DNA from: Epichloe hybrida
Lineage: Eukaryota > Ascomycota > Sordariomycetes > Hypocreales > Clavicipitaceae
NCBI GenBank assembly: GCA_019022495.1
Contig: JAFEKR010000002.1
Span: 6,200,001 to 6,264,000, forward strand
DNA length: 64,000 bases
Direction of reading: 5' to 3'
The position numbers and the translations under genes were made by a program. Below the pieces are notes generated by a model that searched no databases, had not been told where the DNA came from, and worked only from the letters and a program-made list of their open reading frames with translations. Shown here piece after piece: positions 34,801 through 48,500 of this stretch (within the stretch, counting starts at the first letter, position 1; every line of letters begins with the position of its first letter).

Positions 34801-37549
34801 AGCTAGGTTATAATTACTTTAACTCTTACTAGGTCTATTATAATACCTTTCTCTAATATCTTAAAGCCTAAAAATTTAACTTCCTTAACTAAAAATTAAC
34901 ACTTCTTAAGGTTAATAAAAAGACCTACCTCTTTAAACCTATGTAAAACTTATTTAATATACTTTATATAATCTTTAACCTTACTACTATATATTAGCGT
35001 ATTATCTAGATAGATAATATAAGTCTTATTAATAAGTCCTTTAAGAGCATTATTAATATACTCCTAAAAAGTCACTAGTGCATTAACTAGTTTAAATAGT
35101 ATTACTAGATATTTAAAGTAGCTATATTAATAATAGAATGCTATTTTTTACTTATTACCTAAGTAAATATATAGCTAGTAGTATATATCTTTTAAATCTA
35201 GGACTATAAAAATAACTATGCTTACTAATTAATTAAGAATTTTAGTAATAAGGGGTAAAGGGGCCTTATTCTTAATTATAATCTTATTTAGGCCCCTATA
35301 ATTTATATAAAGCCTTAATTTCCCTCCTTTCTTTAAAATAAATAAAATTAAGGCTTTAGCTAGGCTAACTAATCTTTTAATTTACCCTTTAAGCTATACA
35401 CTTATAAGGTACTCTTTAAGAACCTCTAGCTCCCTTTTAGCTAAATTATATATAAGCCCCTAAGGTAGTGTTTTCCTTTCTTCTAATTTAATTACATAAG
35501 TGTAACCTCCTAGTTTAGAAAGCTTACTTACTAACTCTTTAGAAAAAATATCTATAAACTCCCTATATTCTTCTAGGATTATTAGTGTAAAGCGCTTAGT
35601 GCTTTTATCCTAATTTAATATAGCTTCTTTACTGCTTATATTTTCTAAAATTAGTATAACTATAATACCTTTACTTTTTTACTATAAATAAGCATACTTA
35701 AGGATTTATATAGTTACTTTACTATTTATTTATATATCTATTATTACTAGGTTCTCTAATTAGCCTTTTCCTTTTTATTTTTTATTTTTATTTTCTAGAA
35801 TACTTAGCCTAATCTTTATTACTCCTAATAATAAAGTAACTACTACTATTTTTTTCTCTTTATATACTTATTACTTACTATAAGTAAAGGAGAGATATTC
35901 TATTATTACTAGATATCTCTAGTATTTATACTCCTAATATATAATTATAGGTAAATACTCTTTAATCTAGTCTATACCTAGAATTATCCCTTTACCTATA
36001 TTAGTAATAAAGTAACTAACTTAGTAAACCTTTATAAATCCTATACTATCTTTTATCTTAACTAATTTTTTTAGAATTCCTTAATATAAAATCACTTTTT
36101 TACTTACACTCTCTAATATTCTATCTAATTAGATTATATTCTCCTAATCCTTTTTTAATAATAATTTTAGATAAATTATTAAAGACTATATGCCTATATT
36201 AAATAATGCTTATATAGCTAACTACTAGTTATCTTATTATAAAGATACCTATATTCTTATTTTATTATCTATAGGGTATTTTATAGTAAGATTATATTCC
36301 TAGGTCTATACTAATTAAACTAGTATTATATTAGGAGACATAGCTTTATTACTACTTTCCTTATGCTTCTTAGTTATATATTTAGTACTTTTATAGGTAA
36401 AATAATCTAGTGCTTAATAAGTTAGTATAGTATGCCTAGGCTTTCTATATTTATAGTATACTAAGGATAATCTTCTCCCTTAGTCTTTACTTTATTACTA
36501 TGCCTTATTTATAAGTAATATAAAATAAAAGTATTACCTTTTTTTTTAAAGTCCTAACCTTTTTTATTATTTTAGCCTAAACCTATTATAACCTTTGCTT
36601 TCTTACCCTAGTCTTATAGTTAGCTCTAGGTTATTAGGATCTCTTAACTAATTATTTGCTTCCTTATAGTGTTATTTAAGCTATTTAGAAAGATTATAAT
36701 TCTTAGATATATAGGGATTTCTTTAGGTAGCTTAGCTTTTACCTTATCCTAGGCTTATATAAAGGATTAAAATAATTAGCTATTCTTTTACCTAAGATTT
36801 AGTAGTGACCTTATTACTTCTAAGTATCTTATACTTATATCTATTATTCTAGTTTTTAACTATTCTAGGAAATTTACCTAGGTAATTAATAAATAATTTA
36901 TATACCTATCTATAGCTATATAATACATTTACTATTACTTTATATTACTAGCTAGGTAGTTACTTATATATACTACCTTAGTTATATTATCCTTAAAGGT
37001 ATAGTAGTTTAATTTAAATAGTATATCTAAGTTTACTAAGAAATTTTATAGGCTTTTATATATTTCCCCTTTATATATAAGTATTTTTATTTATATTTTA
37101 ATAAGACTACCTTACTATATAATTACTACTATATTACTATAGACTATAGGTAAAATTATAGCTAATGTTTAAGGGGTAATTATAAGTCTAGTTTAAGGTC
37201 TAGCTAATCCTAGATTTACCTTAAGCTCTCTAATTTATACCTTTATCTATAAGACCTCTTATCTTCTTTAAAGGCAATATAGCTTAGATTATATAACCTT
37301 ATAGCATTACTATAATACCCTTTTTTCTTTAGTTATATTATCTATACCTTTACTTAAATTAGGATTAAGTAGCGTTTATTACACCCTATTATCCATAGTT
37401 TTAGATTATAGGGGTTCTTTATCTTCCTAATTATCTATAGCTTTATTATTATAAGGTACTAGTGTGTTTCTTATAGATCTTTAGAGTATTAGCTATATAA
37501 TAATCTAGCTAATAGTTTATATCCTTAAAAAGGTTAAGAGAGATTAATT

Positions 37550-37819
37550 TATTATAGCTTATACTAAAAGGTTAAGAATAAAGTAATAGCTAAGACTATT
37601 ATAGTTACTACTAGATAAATACTAGCTAGGGGTAAGTATATAAAGGTTTTAATCTCTAACCTAGCACTAATAATATACGTAGTCTTTAATAAATACCCTG
37701 CTCTATAAGCATATAGCTATCTTGTAGCTAGCTAGCCTCTTTGTTATTCGCATAGCCTAAAGGTTCTCTAAAGACCTGCTTCGATAAACATCCTATCTTT
37801 GACCTCTGCGCTCCTGACA
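37550..37819 (-). repeat. LTR of element F, right copy (270 bp)
   Basis: Pairs with 30389-30658. Its outer ~100 bp are nearly RIP-free, the inner end strongly altered. Confidence 0.88.
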
Positions 37820-38221
37820 AGCAGGCATACGTGCCTTTAGTTAGTTACTTATGCTTATTGCTTACCTAAATACACGCCATACCTAACGCTTATCGCTTGT
37901 TGCCCTTAGCGTGTTATTAGGTGTTTAAGCTACTGCAAAGATTTACAATACTTAGTTCAATTAGCGTAGCATAACACTTAAGTTCTTCTTCACGTTCACT
38001 AGAATACCACAGGCCTTTTAACTACAAACTAAAGATCGTAGCATTTTGTTTTGTTACTAGGGTTATTGCTGCAACTAACTGTCTTCTCTCTTCATAATCT
38101 GCCTTACACGTACTGTGCATGAGGGTTACTTATTGCCATAGCCAGATCTACTTATAACAAGTTAAATCTCGCCGGCATCCGTCAAAAGCTATTAGACCTT
38201 CGGGAACTACAATTAATAGTA
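37820..38221. other. Region downstream of dmaW
   Basis: 400 bp of mixed-composition DNA between element F and the dmaW stop codon. No gene or repeat recognised apart from the AGCAG duplication at its left edge. Confidence 0.5.
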
Positions 38222-39632
38222 TTAGAAGCCCATTCCCTTCGCGCATTGCATTGTCATTATCATTGGAAACTTACACACAGGCCATTCACCAGTTTCAAAT
38301 GAGTGGAGATACACACTTAAATATGGCTTGTTATTTCGGTAGGAGAAGGAAATGTACGAGTGGATATAATTTAGGGCTTCGTAATTATGATGCGGGCTGC
38401 CAAGCGATTTTTATGTTAGTAATTCTTGTCATGCAATGTGAGAACTAGGATATCACCTACAAAGATTCCCTAAGGCAGGCTTTGTATTTACTTGCCATAT
38501 CGCTCCATTCATGCCTCATGAAGAATTTCGTGAGTGCATTAGTCACCTCCATATCATTCATGCCGAACACAGTAAAGTACACTTGCGGTTCTGGTATCGG
38601 ATCATTATGGTGTAAGGTGTAATTGGCCATGGACGGAAGTTGCTCATTGGGAATGGCGCCGAGGGGCAAGTAAGGCTCAGGGTAGGCGCGCAAACCAGGA
38701 GACATGTTAAGGAGACCCCAAAGTTCTCGGATCATCTCCAATCCCTCAATAGTGGACTGATCTTCTCGACGGCCGCCAAGCGTCCAAAGATCTTCCATCG
38801 CTGGCAACGAGACCATTCGTTCCAGGAGGTAGATCTTGACACGAGACTTGGTAGGACTCACCAGGTCGCAAGAGAGAAGGCGTGAAGATAATGGAGTATT
38901 GTGACTGTCATCCGTGGTAGGGACTTTATTGCGAGACTGGACATAGTCTTCTAGCATTTCAAAGGCAGGACGGATACTCTTATGCTTCTGCGCTAGCTTG
39001 CGGACGGAGCCAAACACAAGCTCCTGGACCGATTTACCAGTTGCGACGGACTTCAATTCGGGGTAGATGTAGGTCTTGAGTACGAACTTGTCACCTTTAA
39101 GGTCTAACGCTAGCTTGTTTTGAGTTTTGATCTGTTCCTTGACCAAGTTTTGAGAGTGCAGGTACGTGGACTCGTTTGCGTCAAGTGTAAGCTCTTGTTT
39201 AAAGTAGGAAAACCATTGAAGGTCTATGCCTGGCTGGGAATCTATAAGCTTTTTTAGAGCCTCCCAGATAGCGAAAGTGTTGAACGGATCCAGATGGCTG
39301 CCAGTTGCGGCGTTAATAGGCTCGTATGTATACCGAACTATGGAGTCAGAGCAATTAAGACTTAGCTCAAACGGGGTTCCGTATCTCGTAAGAATGCTTA
39401 GCCACCGCTCGCCACTTCTTGTCGGATAGACACCAAGAAAAGGAATGATATGGCTTTTATAAATGCTCAGATGTTGATACTGAGCATAAATGCTATAGTT
39501 AGCAGTTTGGAGTATCTTTTGGAACATTGGCGCCGTGCTGTGCCACCATAGCCTCTGGTCATTGTTGGCAAAGTCAAATGTTTCGCTGAGGGTTTGATAA
39601 ACTTCCTGGTGGAGTGTCTTTGCCAATACCAT
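38222..39632 (-). CDS. dmaW: 4-dimethylallyltryptophan synthase (indole prenyltransferase)
   Basis: Two exons, 39632-38461 and 38396-38222, encoding 448 residues. The first exon alone reads as a 391-residue ORF, but it stops at a TAG inside a 64-nt intron (38460-38397; GTAGGT donor, TACTAAC branch, GCAG acceptor). Exon 2 supplies the expected C-terminus, including [12 protein letters not shown] and [16 protein letters not shown]. It belongs to the DMATS/ABBA prenyltransferase family: WWHSTAPMF near residue 30, GTPFELSLN with Glu89 (the catalytic acid in this family), Arg100, Lys173, KTYIYP near 186, and the [11 protein letters not shown] strand near 350. The enzyme transfers dimethylallyl to C4 of L-tryptophan, the first committed step of ergot alkaloid biosynthesis; it is soluble and metal-independent. 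A GTAAGT near 38275 could start a further intron, so the last ~15 residues are less certain. Confidence 0.92.
38397..38460 (-). other. Intron of dmaW (64 nt)
   Basis: GTAGGT donor, TTACTAAC branch motif and GGCAG acceptor. It joins a phase-2 exon end to the final exon so that conserved DMATS C-terminal sequence continues in frame. Confidence 0.85.
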
Positions 39633-40120
39633 TGTGAAGAAGAGGACGAGCGTAATAGCCCTGTCTGTTTCTTTGATACAGTTAAAGATTGAAGAAATTG
39701 TGGTCTAACAAGTCACCTTTGCGCTCGAGTGAACTAATAGGCAAACATGGTTTGGAATTAAGATCTGAGGAAGTCTATTATACATGTAGCATAGTAAGAA
39801 TCAGGGTTTTTTCGCCTAGCCTCCAAGATTATTTAACCGACCGGCTGAGGTTTCATCCAATAGATCCCTACACAACTTAAAAGAAATCTTCTTAGCAAAA
39901 TAGCAATGCCGTATAATGGGTTTGAAGAGGAATGCATTTGGCTTTCTCAAAGCGACTGTCGAGTCTTTGGTCCACTTGGCTGCAGCAAAAGGTTACGGCT
40001 AATTTCACCTCATATGCGGTTTTACCAGGGAAAAAGGGTGTGTGGCCTGCGGGTGTGAAGTGAACCAGAGGCCTAGGAGCGAAATAACCGGTACGATTCT
40101 GACATAGAATTCTAGCTCAA

Positions 40121-40136
40121 TACTCCGTACGGAGTA
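40121..40136. repeat. 16-bp perfect palindrome TACTCCGTACGGAGTA
   Basis: Perfect self-complement about 490 bp upstream of dmaW. The palindrome at 24581-24594 is the circularly permuted form of the same CGGAGTA/TACTCCG units. Confidence 0.9.
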
Positions 40137-40768
40137 GAAGGGCAATAATCGGCAACTTCTTGTTGGAAAGCTCTCTTAACTTGTCAAATCGTCAGCAAGT
40201 GCCGTGGAATCAGGTCGTTGTGATTTGTAATGGAGTTGTCACAATGTAGCTAGGGCTGGTACACTTCCCTGTCGTAGAACCCGTTCGACGCTTCCGGACC
40301 CTGATCTTACGAAACCGACCCGGGGAATACAACCACTAACCAGTCCTAGTCCTGCCGAGTAACTCCGGGATCTGATCTGATCTGTCAGCTGGAGGGTGTT
40401 AGGCTAAGTATACAGTGTACGTCGGTAAACATGTTCCAATTTGCACGGGCAAGGTTCCGGATTCTTCAGTCTCACATCGACGGCACATTGTGATCCGAGC
40501 TCCTAATGATAGTGGCTGGTCACCAACGTGTTCATTGGCCGCATCTCGATTCCTTAACTCTAAAATTGAATCTAGAATTTCGGTAATTGGAAAGACCCAT
40601 TGTAATCTACATTCGAATGGAAACGCGCACCATTTTTCAGCCACTTTGTTTAAGACTGAGACACAGTCCCTGTCAAAAGCATCTATAGAAAACAAGCATC
40701 TTCCGTCATGTGTTTATGGAAACTAGCATTGCCTATGCATGTTTAGTTATATTAGACAAAATGCAACG

Positions 40769-40900
40769 TATCTCCTTACTCGTGATATGAGTCACGTTAA
40801 CTAGGGTCTGTATGTATCTCTAGTTTACTTTTATCTAATTGGATACATATAGACCCCTGGTTAACGTGACTCCACGAGGTGGACCGAGTCTAAGGAGATA
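40769..40900. mobile_element. ~130-bp fold-back MITE (complete copy 1)
   Basis: Starts TATCTCCTTA and ends TAAGGAGATA, with long imperfect arms meeting around a short AT-rich loop. GAGTCACGTTAACTAGGGTC pairs with GACCCCTGGTTAACGTGACTC. A TA on each outer side is compatible with a TA target duplication. It is not RIP-degraded. Confidence 0.8.
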
Positions 40901-41159
40901 TACGCACGCTAACGTGTAAATGAGCTTCTGCCGTAGGCCAGCCCCGGTTCCCAGTTCCCGGTTCCCGAGGCCTGTTGACCATTTGTGTACCGTGTGAAGA
41001 AGAGGTCCGTTTTCCGCTGATACCGCGTGCAAGAGTGGCTAAATCAGACGATGGCTACAAGGTCTCATTAACACATGACCTAAGTACTTACGTTCTACGC
41101 TTACGTCACCTCCAATGCTCCATTACGTTAACGTATTCCTTTTTTAGTCGTCTATCACA

Positions 41160-41292
41160 TCTCCTTAAGCGTGTGCCACCTTGTGGGTCTAGCAGCCCCG
41201 CAAATTGTATGTATTCCTAGTTTATTTTATCTGATTGGTACATACAGACCCTAGCTAACGTGACTCCACAGGGTGGAACACGCTTAGGGAGA
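41160..41292. mobile_element. ~130-bp fold-back MITE (complete copy 2), abutting LTR element G
   Basis: Arms TCTCCTTAAGCGTG and CACGCTTAGGGAGA, with the loop-side TGTATGTATTCC pairing with GGTACATACA. The right end lies 7 bp from the first base of element G. Confidence 0.78.
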
Positions 41293-41299
41293 TATGGCC

Positions 41300-41414
41300 T
41301 GTTAGGTGGAGAAATGGCTTAGCTAATCATAGAAGTAATAATTATAAAACCTGTTTACATAGCTTAGATAGTAATTAACTATTATTATTACCTAATTATT
41401 TTAGTATAAGAATA
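41300..41414 (+). repeat. Left LTR of element G (115 bp)
   Basis: Same length as 60969-61083 and aligns throughout. The inner part is AT-shifted. Confidence 0.82.
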
Positions 41415-44369
41415 TAGTAATAAGACTAGGACATTTACATTATTATTATCTTAGAATAAACTTAAAATTATCTAATATAACTAATTATTTCTAGGAATAT
41501 AAAGAAGTTAAGACTAGTGCTAAATAAATAAAAGATAATTAAATAAAGATATAAGAAGTAATACTTTATATAAAATTACTAGAGTATAGCTAAGGTTAGA
41601 AATAGATTAATAAATATATCCTAGGAGCTATAGTTATCTAATAATAAAGGATAAGGGATAAGGTCTAATCCTAACTATAGCTAGAAACAACTTTAATTAT
41701 TAAAGCTATAATTACTAAGGACTATAAGACTTAATTAATAGATTTAAGAACTATAGGACTTAAATTACTAGCTAGGAGACTAAGAGAGAAAATAAGTTTA
41801 TATTTAATAAGAGATAAAATCTTAAATAATACCTCAACTAAAGATCCTAAACCTTAGGAAAAATAATTAAACTAATAAATAAATAATACTAGAATAAGCT
41901 TAGATTATAAAGATTAGTAAATAGAAATAATTAATTAGCTAGTTATAGTAATTAATTAGTAGAATACTAGTAAATATATTAGCTAATATACAAAGCTTAT
42001 TTCATAGCAAATATACTAAGATAAGAGAATACTTTAAACTAATTTAATTATCTAGAGATATTAGGTTTAGACCTAAAAAACTATTCCTAAAACCCTTTAT
42101 TTTAGACTTAGTAAAACACTATTATTCCTTATAGAAAGAAGAAGGTATTAATTAAGAAATAAATAAGCTTAGATAATAAAATTATCTTCTAACTTTTTAA
42201 GACTTATAGAATTATACTTAAGACTAAGAAATAAGACCTAGTAAATAGTATTTAATAGACTTAGCTATAAGGCTATATATACTTTAAGTTATATATAAAT
42301 AAAGTATTAGGCTAAATATTTTATAACTATGTTTATTACTATAGAACAATAACTAATTACTAAACTTAAATATATAATAATCCTTGATATTATAGTAAAA
42401 AAAGCATTAGTATAAGAATATATAATACTACTAGATAATAGGTTTAAACCTTATAAGTTTAAGTAAGCTTTAATTTACCTTTTTAATTTAAAAACTATAG
42501 CTTAGTCAGTTAATTATACTACTATATTCTAAGAGGGAGTATATAAACTATTATTTTACTTTTACCTTACTTTATCTTTATAGTATTACTTATTTAATCT
42601 TTTAATTAGTAAGTATAATAAGGGTTATATATTATACTATACTCCTTAATATAGAATTTACTATAAAGTTAAAAATAGGAAGGTTTAAAGTAATAATTAT
42701 TATAAAGTTAAATTATACTTAATATTAGAAGTTAAGATTAGTAAAAAAAATAAGACAAGTAATAAATTAGTTAAGAATAGTTTTTCTTAAGTTAAAGAAT
42801 ACCTAGTTTTTCTTTTTTTTTTAATCTTTAAGTAATTTAATAAAAAACTTTATTATAGTAAGTTTTAAGTTTAACTTAATTTCTTATTTTAATTAAAGTT
42901 TACTATAGTATATTTTAGTCTTTATTAACAATTCTTTCTTTTATTTATATAAACTTTATTAATTCCCTTTATTTACCTAAAACCCTTTTTTAGTATTACT
43001 ATCTAAACCTTATTTATAAATAATTTATTACTTAAGATTTATACTTGAGAAAATTTAATTCTAGACTTTAACTTTAAATTTAAAAAAGCCTTATTATTAT
43101 TTTACTGAAATTTTAATCTTAAATTACCTATCTCTTTATTTAAAGTTAAAGATATTTTACTCTTTTTCCTAGCTTTATTACTTTAATCCCTTAAGATTAC
43201 TAATACTATTAACTTAGGATAGTTAATTACTATAAATAATCTCTTACTCCTTATAATATTCTATAGTATTAAAAGAATAACTTTCTCTAGATATTCTAGA
43301 GATAAACTAGCTTAAGATTATATAAACTACTATTTTACTATAGTAATTATAGCTTAAATCCCTAATGATACTAATACTTTAGTATATTATAACTTTACTT
43401 AAGGTTTAAGAGAAAAGGTTATAACTTAATATAAAAATTTAGACTATAAAGACTATAAGTAAATAGTTTTAAAGAATAAGTTTATAAAGAAGTTTAAGAA
43501 GCTTAATTTACTTCTTAAAATAATAATATAGTAAGAAGCTTTTACTTTATAAAAGAAAAGGAAAAAAGCTTAAATACTTATATTTAAAGAGTAAAATACC
43601 TAGTATTTAAGGTAAGAGTAAAAGTAAAATAAGTTTTATTTATAAAGTTTATAATATATATAGTAAATAAAGAATTAGATTTATAACTATAAAAGAAGTA
43701 GTAAATTATTTATATATAACTAATAAATAAATATAAGGAATAGCTTCTTAAGATCTTATAATATTAGATCTTAAAGTTATTTATATAATTATTAATCTTT
43801 TACTATTAAAAAGATCCCTTAGCTTAGTAAAGATCCTAAAATACTAGATTATTTTAACCTAGTTTATATATAAATAAAGAAATAAGCTAAGAGAGATAAG
43901 TTAGCTATAAAAGCTTAAGTTAAGACTCTAAACTTAATAAGGAAAATATAATATTAATAATCCCTATTAGTTACCTAGAAAGCTAGTAATTGAAGAAATA
44001 TAATAAAATAAATAATAAAATCTAGATTTCTTTTAGTATTTTTTATATAAAGAATAAGGATATATAGAGTATAACTATTTTAATAAGAATAAATACTTAT
44101 TAAAAGATTCCAAAAGATATTAAGAATAGTAAACCTAAGATAGGTATTAAATAAAGAGAGAATATTAATAAAAATTAAATAACTCTAACTAAATTAACTA
44201 TATTAAGGGACTAAAAAGAGAACTAATTTTATTACTTGGATTTATACTAATATAGAGACTTATAGTATTTAATACTTTTATACTAAATTATTAACCTTTA
44301 AGTTATATTTAAGAGAATAATAAGATAGATTTTACTTATATTATAACCTTAGGTAAGCTAAAGGGAAAG

Positions 44370-45511
44370 AGTTTAAAACCTATATAAATATCTAGTTTAT
44401 TATTAATAGAATTACGCCTTCTCTAGGGTCTTACCTAGTAAAGTATAGTTACTACTAAGGTAGCTATAGTCTAAATCTTTTCCGCTATTTTACTCTTAGT
44501 AGTTTTAGTCTTAAATTTCTATTTTATTTTATTAAGGTAAAGATTAAGGGGTAAAATAGCTATCTTTACTTCTAGTTAAATAATAGGTATAGCCTTAAAT
44601 ATACTAGTAATAGTCTATAAATAAGCTAACTAGTTTATTATAAAGCTTTTAATAATCTCTCTTAGCTTTCCTTCTTTCTTAGTTAGTATATAGTATATAC
44701 TTACTTTATAGGTAAGAATAGGCTAGACTACCTATATATATAGGAGTTAGGTATCTCTAAAGCTATAACCTTATACTAAGGCTGATAGCTTAGTAAGTGT
44801 AAGTTATTACTAAGCTAGTTTTCCTTTAAGGATATTTTTATAAGCACTCTAATTAAGCTTCCTATTAACCTAGATTCCTAAGAACTTATATAACTCTATA
44901 GGCTTTACCTCTTCTATTTAAAGCTAGACTTAGGTCTAGGGGGGCTAGTAAGATCTACTAAAATATATAAGTTTTATCTTTACTAGGTTAAATTTTACTC
45001 TTACTTTTTTTGCCTATTTATTATAGACCTTTTACATAGCCTTAAGCCTTTTCTAGGTTTAGGCTATGTTTTTCCTAAATATAGCTATATTTATATTATT
45101 AGTAAATCCTATAGTTACTATACCTAGAATAGTCTAAAGGTAAATATATAACTTTACTAGGTAAAGGAGAAAGAGAATAGAAGATAAGGGTAAGCCTTAT
45201 AGTGTGCTAGCTTTAATCTTAAATAGTCTAGAGGTCTTTTTATTAAAGCTAAGCTAGCTTATTTTATCTATAAGAAAGCTATGTATTATAGCTATAAGCT
45301 AGCGTGGGATACCTATTATAATAAGCAAGACAATAAGGTATAAGTAGCTAACTCTATTAAATACTAACGATATATCTAGTTATACTAGCAAGGTAAGTTT
45401 ACCTTTTCTCTAAGCCTCTCTTACGCATTTTACAAGGGCTCTAATTGCAGTCTCTGTTAATCTGTTTATCCTATTACTCATTTGCAATTCGGGGAGGAGG
45501 CCTTCCGCTTT
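44370..45511 (-). mobile_element. LINE (non-LTR retrotransposon) fragment
   Basis: On the minus strand near 45150-45215 a frame reads GLPLSSILFLLYL, resembling the G-x-P-x-S-x-L-F-x-x-Y motif of non-LTR reverse transcriptases. A downstream frame near 44840-44890 reads like the LG-x-x-x-(N/D)-x-K-L segment of the same family. The last ~100 bp on the right keep more CG and CA. No intact ORF, no TSD found. Confidence 0.6.
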
Positions 45512-48500
45512 ATAATTACCTTATATTAACTTTATTACTTAGCTATTACTTATAGTTATTAATAATTTCTTTAGTAATAAAATCCATTTTTAATACCTAA
45601 GAATTCTCTAAAGTATTATAGCTTTTTTATTTAACTAGATATTTATAATACCTTTTATTATAGTAATATAAAATAATTCTCTTAACTTTAAACTCTTATT
45701 TATTATCTTTAATATTATCTTATAGTAAGGATATATCTTTTATATTTATTAGGTTCTCTTTAAAAGGTTTAAGACTAGTAATATTAAATATATTATATAA
45801 TTAAGTCCTAGGTAGTAACTTTAATTAATATACTAATTTATAACTCCTAATTACCTTTTTAATCTTATAGGGGCCTAGGTACTTTATAGCTAGCTTCTTA
45901 CTAGGGTATCTTAGGTTAATATTCTTTATTAATAGTAAAATATAGTTACTAACTTTAAACCTTATTAAAGTTCTTTTCTAGTTATAATATTTCTTATACT
46001 AAATTTATAAGTTACTTAAAAGCTATTTAATTATAGTATATTTCTCTCTTAGTACTAAAACTTTAGTTTTAGCTTAATTATTTACTAAAGGGATATTTAC
46101 TATTACTTACTATAAACCTCTAGGATTATAACCTTATAATGCCTTTACTAGTATATAGCTATATATTAAGTAATTACTTATATTATATATAAATTACGCT
46201 ATTAATAGGTTATTTGCCTAATTAGTTTATTTAGCATAAGCAAAAGCCCTTAAATAATGTTCTAAGACCTAGTTTAAACATTCTATCTAGCTATCTATCT
46301 AGGGGTGAAAAGCAGTGCTTCTAGAGCTCTATAGTCTCTAAAAACATATTTTAAGAACATAGTTACTAGCCTGTCACTAGTTAGTTACGTTAATATAGGG
46401 ATGTAAATACTGTATTTTATAAAATAGTTTATAATAACTAGAATTATATTATAGGTTTAATTTAAGTCTTTTACTAGTAAAAGTCTAGTAATAAAATCTA
46501 TTAATAATTCTTAAAAAAGGCAATTAAGCACTAGTAGCATAGCTAGCTTACTATATAGTTTATAATGCCTTAGTTTTAAAGTCTAATAATTTATATAAGT
46601 ACTAATATATACCTTTATATCTTTCTTTATTATTAGCTAATAATATTAGTTTATAATCTAATAAAGAGTTTTACTTACTTCTTAGTGCCTAGTAATAAGG
46701 TTATTATAAGTTAGTAATAAAATTTCTTTTCTTATACCTAGAGAAATAAAAATATAATTCTTAAATATTAATAGCTTAGAGGGTTTAATTAACTATATCT
46801 AGGATATAGCTATATTACTACTTTTAAGTAACTTTAATTAAGCTATAGTAAAGTTATTACCTTACTATACTTTATATAATAAGACTTAAATTAGGGGTTT
46901 TAATTCTAAGCTCTTTTCTAGAAAGTTAAACTTAAACTTAAAAGAGGGTTTTTAAATAGATTAAATCCTAGCTATAATATCTCTATAAGTAATTAGTTTA
47001 ATAAATACTTTTAGTCTTATAAAAATATAAATAAGTAATATTTTTAAGGGGCACCCTTATTACTTACTAGTAATAACCTATACTAGTTTATTTTTATTAG
47101 AAATAGCTAGTCTAATAGGAAAATTAAAATAATTAAGCAATAAATAATATATATACTAGGTACTAATAGTATTACTATAGCTAGCTTATTACTTATTAAT
47201 AAAAGTATAAAAAGTATTAAATAACCTTACTAATATAACTCTTTTAAGATTATTTAGATTATTAGGTTCTTTAGGAATATAGTTAAGTTATAATTTTTTA
47301 AAACCCTAGATATTAGTAGTATTATTATAGTATTATTATAACTAACTATTAGTTACACTAAGTAATGTTTTTATAAAGCCTATAGCACTAATAATATTAC
47401 TATAGTATTCTTATCTCTTAGTATTTATAAATTTAAATAAAAAGGTAAGAAGTTATATAGTTATTACTTTCTCTTTCCTTACCTTACTTATAAAATCTAA
47501 TTTTCTTAAAAGTAAGTTAGTAAGATTTAATTTCCTTATATAATATATAATCTTAAAATTAAAAGGATAAAGCTTATTAAGTATAGTTACTTACTTACTA
47601 GTAAGCTTAGGCTTTATAGTAAAGTACTTATAGTTTAAATAATCTATAATAACTTTAATTATATAAGCTAAATAAGTAAGATAGTGTCTCTATATATAAA
47701 AAGCCTCTTAAATAGCTAATAATTTACTATTAGGTATTAAATATTATAATTTAGTATTAGTTATTTTCCTTAATATAAATATAACTAAGTGCTAGTAACT
47801 TAGCACTAATATTATAAGTATAGCCCTAATTATATATCTAGATATATTTATCTTTACTTTAAGATATATAAGTAAGTTAAAATATACTAAAATTAGCGCT
47901 TTTTGAAATCTTTATTAAAGTTCTCTAAACACTACTAGCTTATAGGGTTCTAGTTTAAATATTACTAGTTAATTCCCTCTAAGGTAATCTATTAATAAAA
48001 TAATAACTTTACTATACTATTTAATAAAATAGTAGTAAAATCTAGTAAAACTAAGAAATAACTAAATATTAAAAACACTATATAATATTAGCTAGGTTAT
48101 AATTACTTTAACTCTTACTAGGTTTATTATAATACCTTTCTTTAATATCTTAAAGCCTAAAAATTTAACTTCCTTAACTAAAAATTAATATTTCTTAAGG
48201 TTAATTAAAAGGCTTACCTTTCTAAACCTATATAAAACTTATTTAATATGCTTTATATACTCTTTAACCTTACTACTATATATTAGTATATTATCTAAAT
48301 AGATAATATAAGTCTTATTAATAAGTACTTTAAGAGTATTATTAATATACTCCTAAAAAGTTACTAATATATTAACTAGTTTAAATAGTATTACTAGATA
48401 TTTAAAGTAACTATATTAATAATAAAACGCTATTTTTTACTTATTACCTAAGTAAATATATAGCTAGTAATATATATCTTTTAAATCTAAGACTATAAAA

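Larger units (their letters stand above)
30389..37819 (-). mobile_element. Full-length Ty3/gypsy LTR retrotransposon (element F)
   Basis: LTRs of 270 bp (30389-30658 and 37550-37819) start TGTCACGGCTTGCACCGAAA and end CTCCTGACA. A perfect 5-bp TSD AGCAG flanks it (30384-30388 and 37820-37824). Coding is on the minus strand. A reverse-transcriptase remnant YIIYLDNTLI lies near 35000, and an integrase C-terminal remnant RRPSKKLAIKYLGPYKI near 32490-32545. Strong RIP has placed stops throughout, but the ends and a segment near 31400-31750 are less affected. Confidence 0.9.
39633..41299. other. Region upstream of dmaW with MITEs
   Basis: 1.7 kb including the dmaW promoter. It contains a perfect 16-bp palindrome TACTCCGTACGGAGTA (40121-40136) and two copies of the fold-back MITE. 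The ORFs at 40399-40726 (both strands) overlap each other and show no family features. No gene recognised. Confidence 0.55.

Noticed and set aside
38251..38448. 65-codon plus-strand ORF
   Set aside because: Antisense to the last dmaW exon and its intron.
40399..40726. Overlapping ORFs of about 100 codons on both strands upstream of dmaW
   Set aside because: Mutually overlapping, no recognisable domain, no intron signals.
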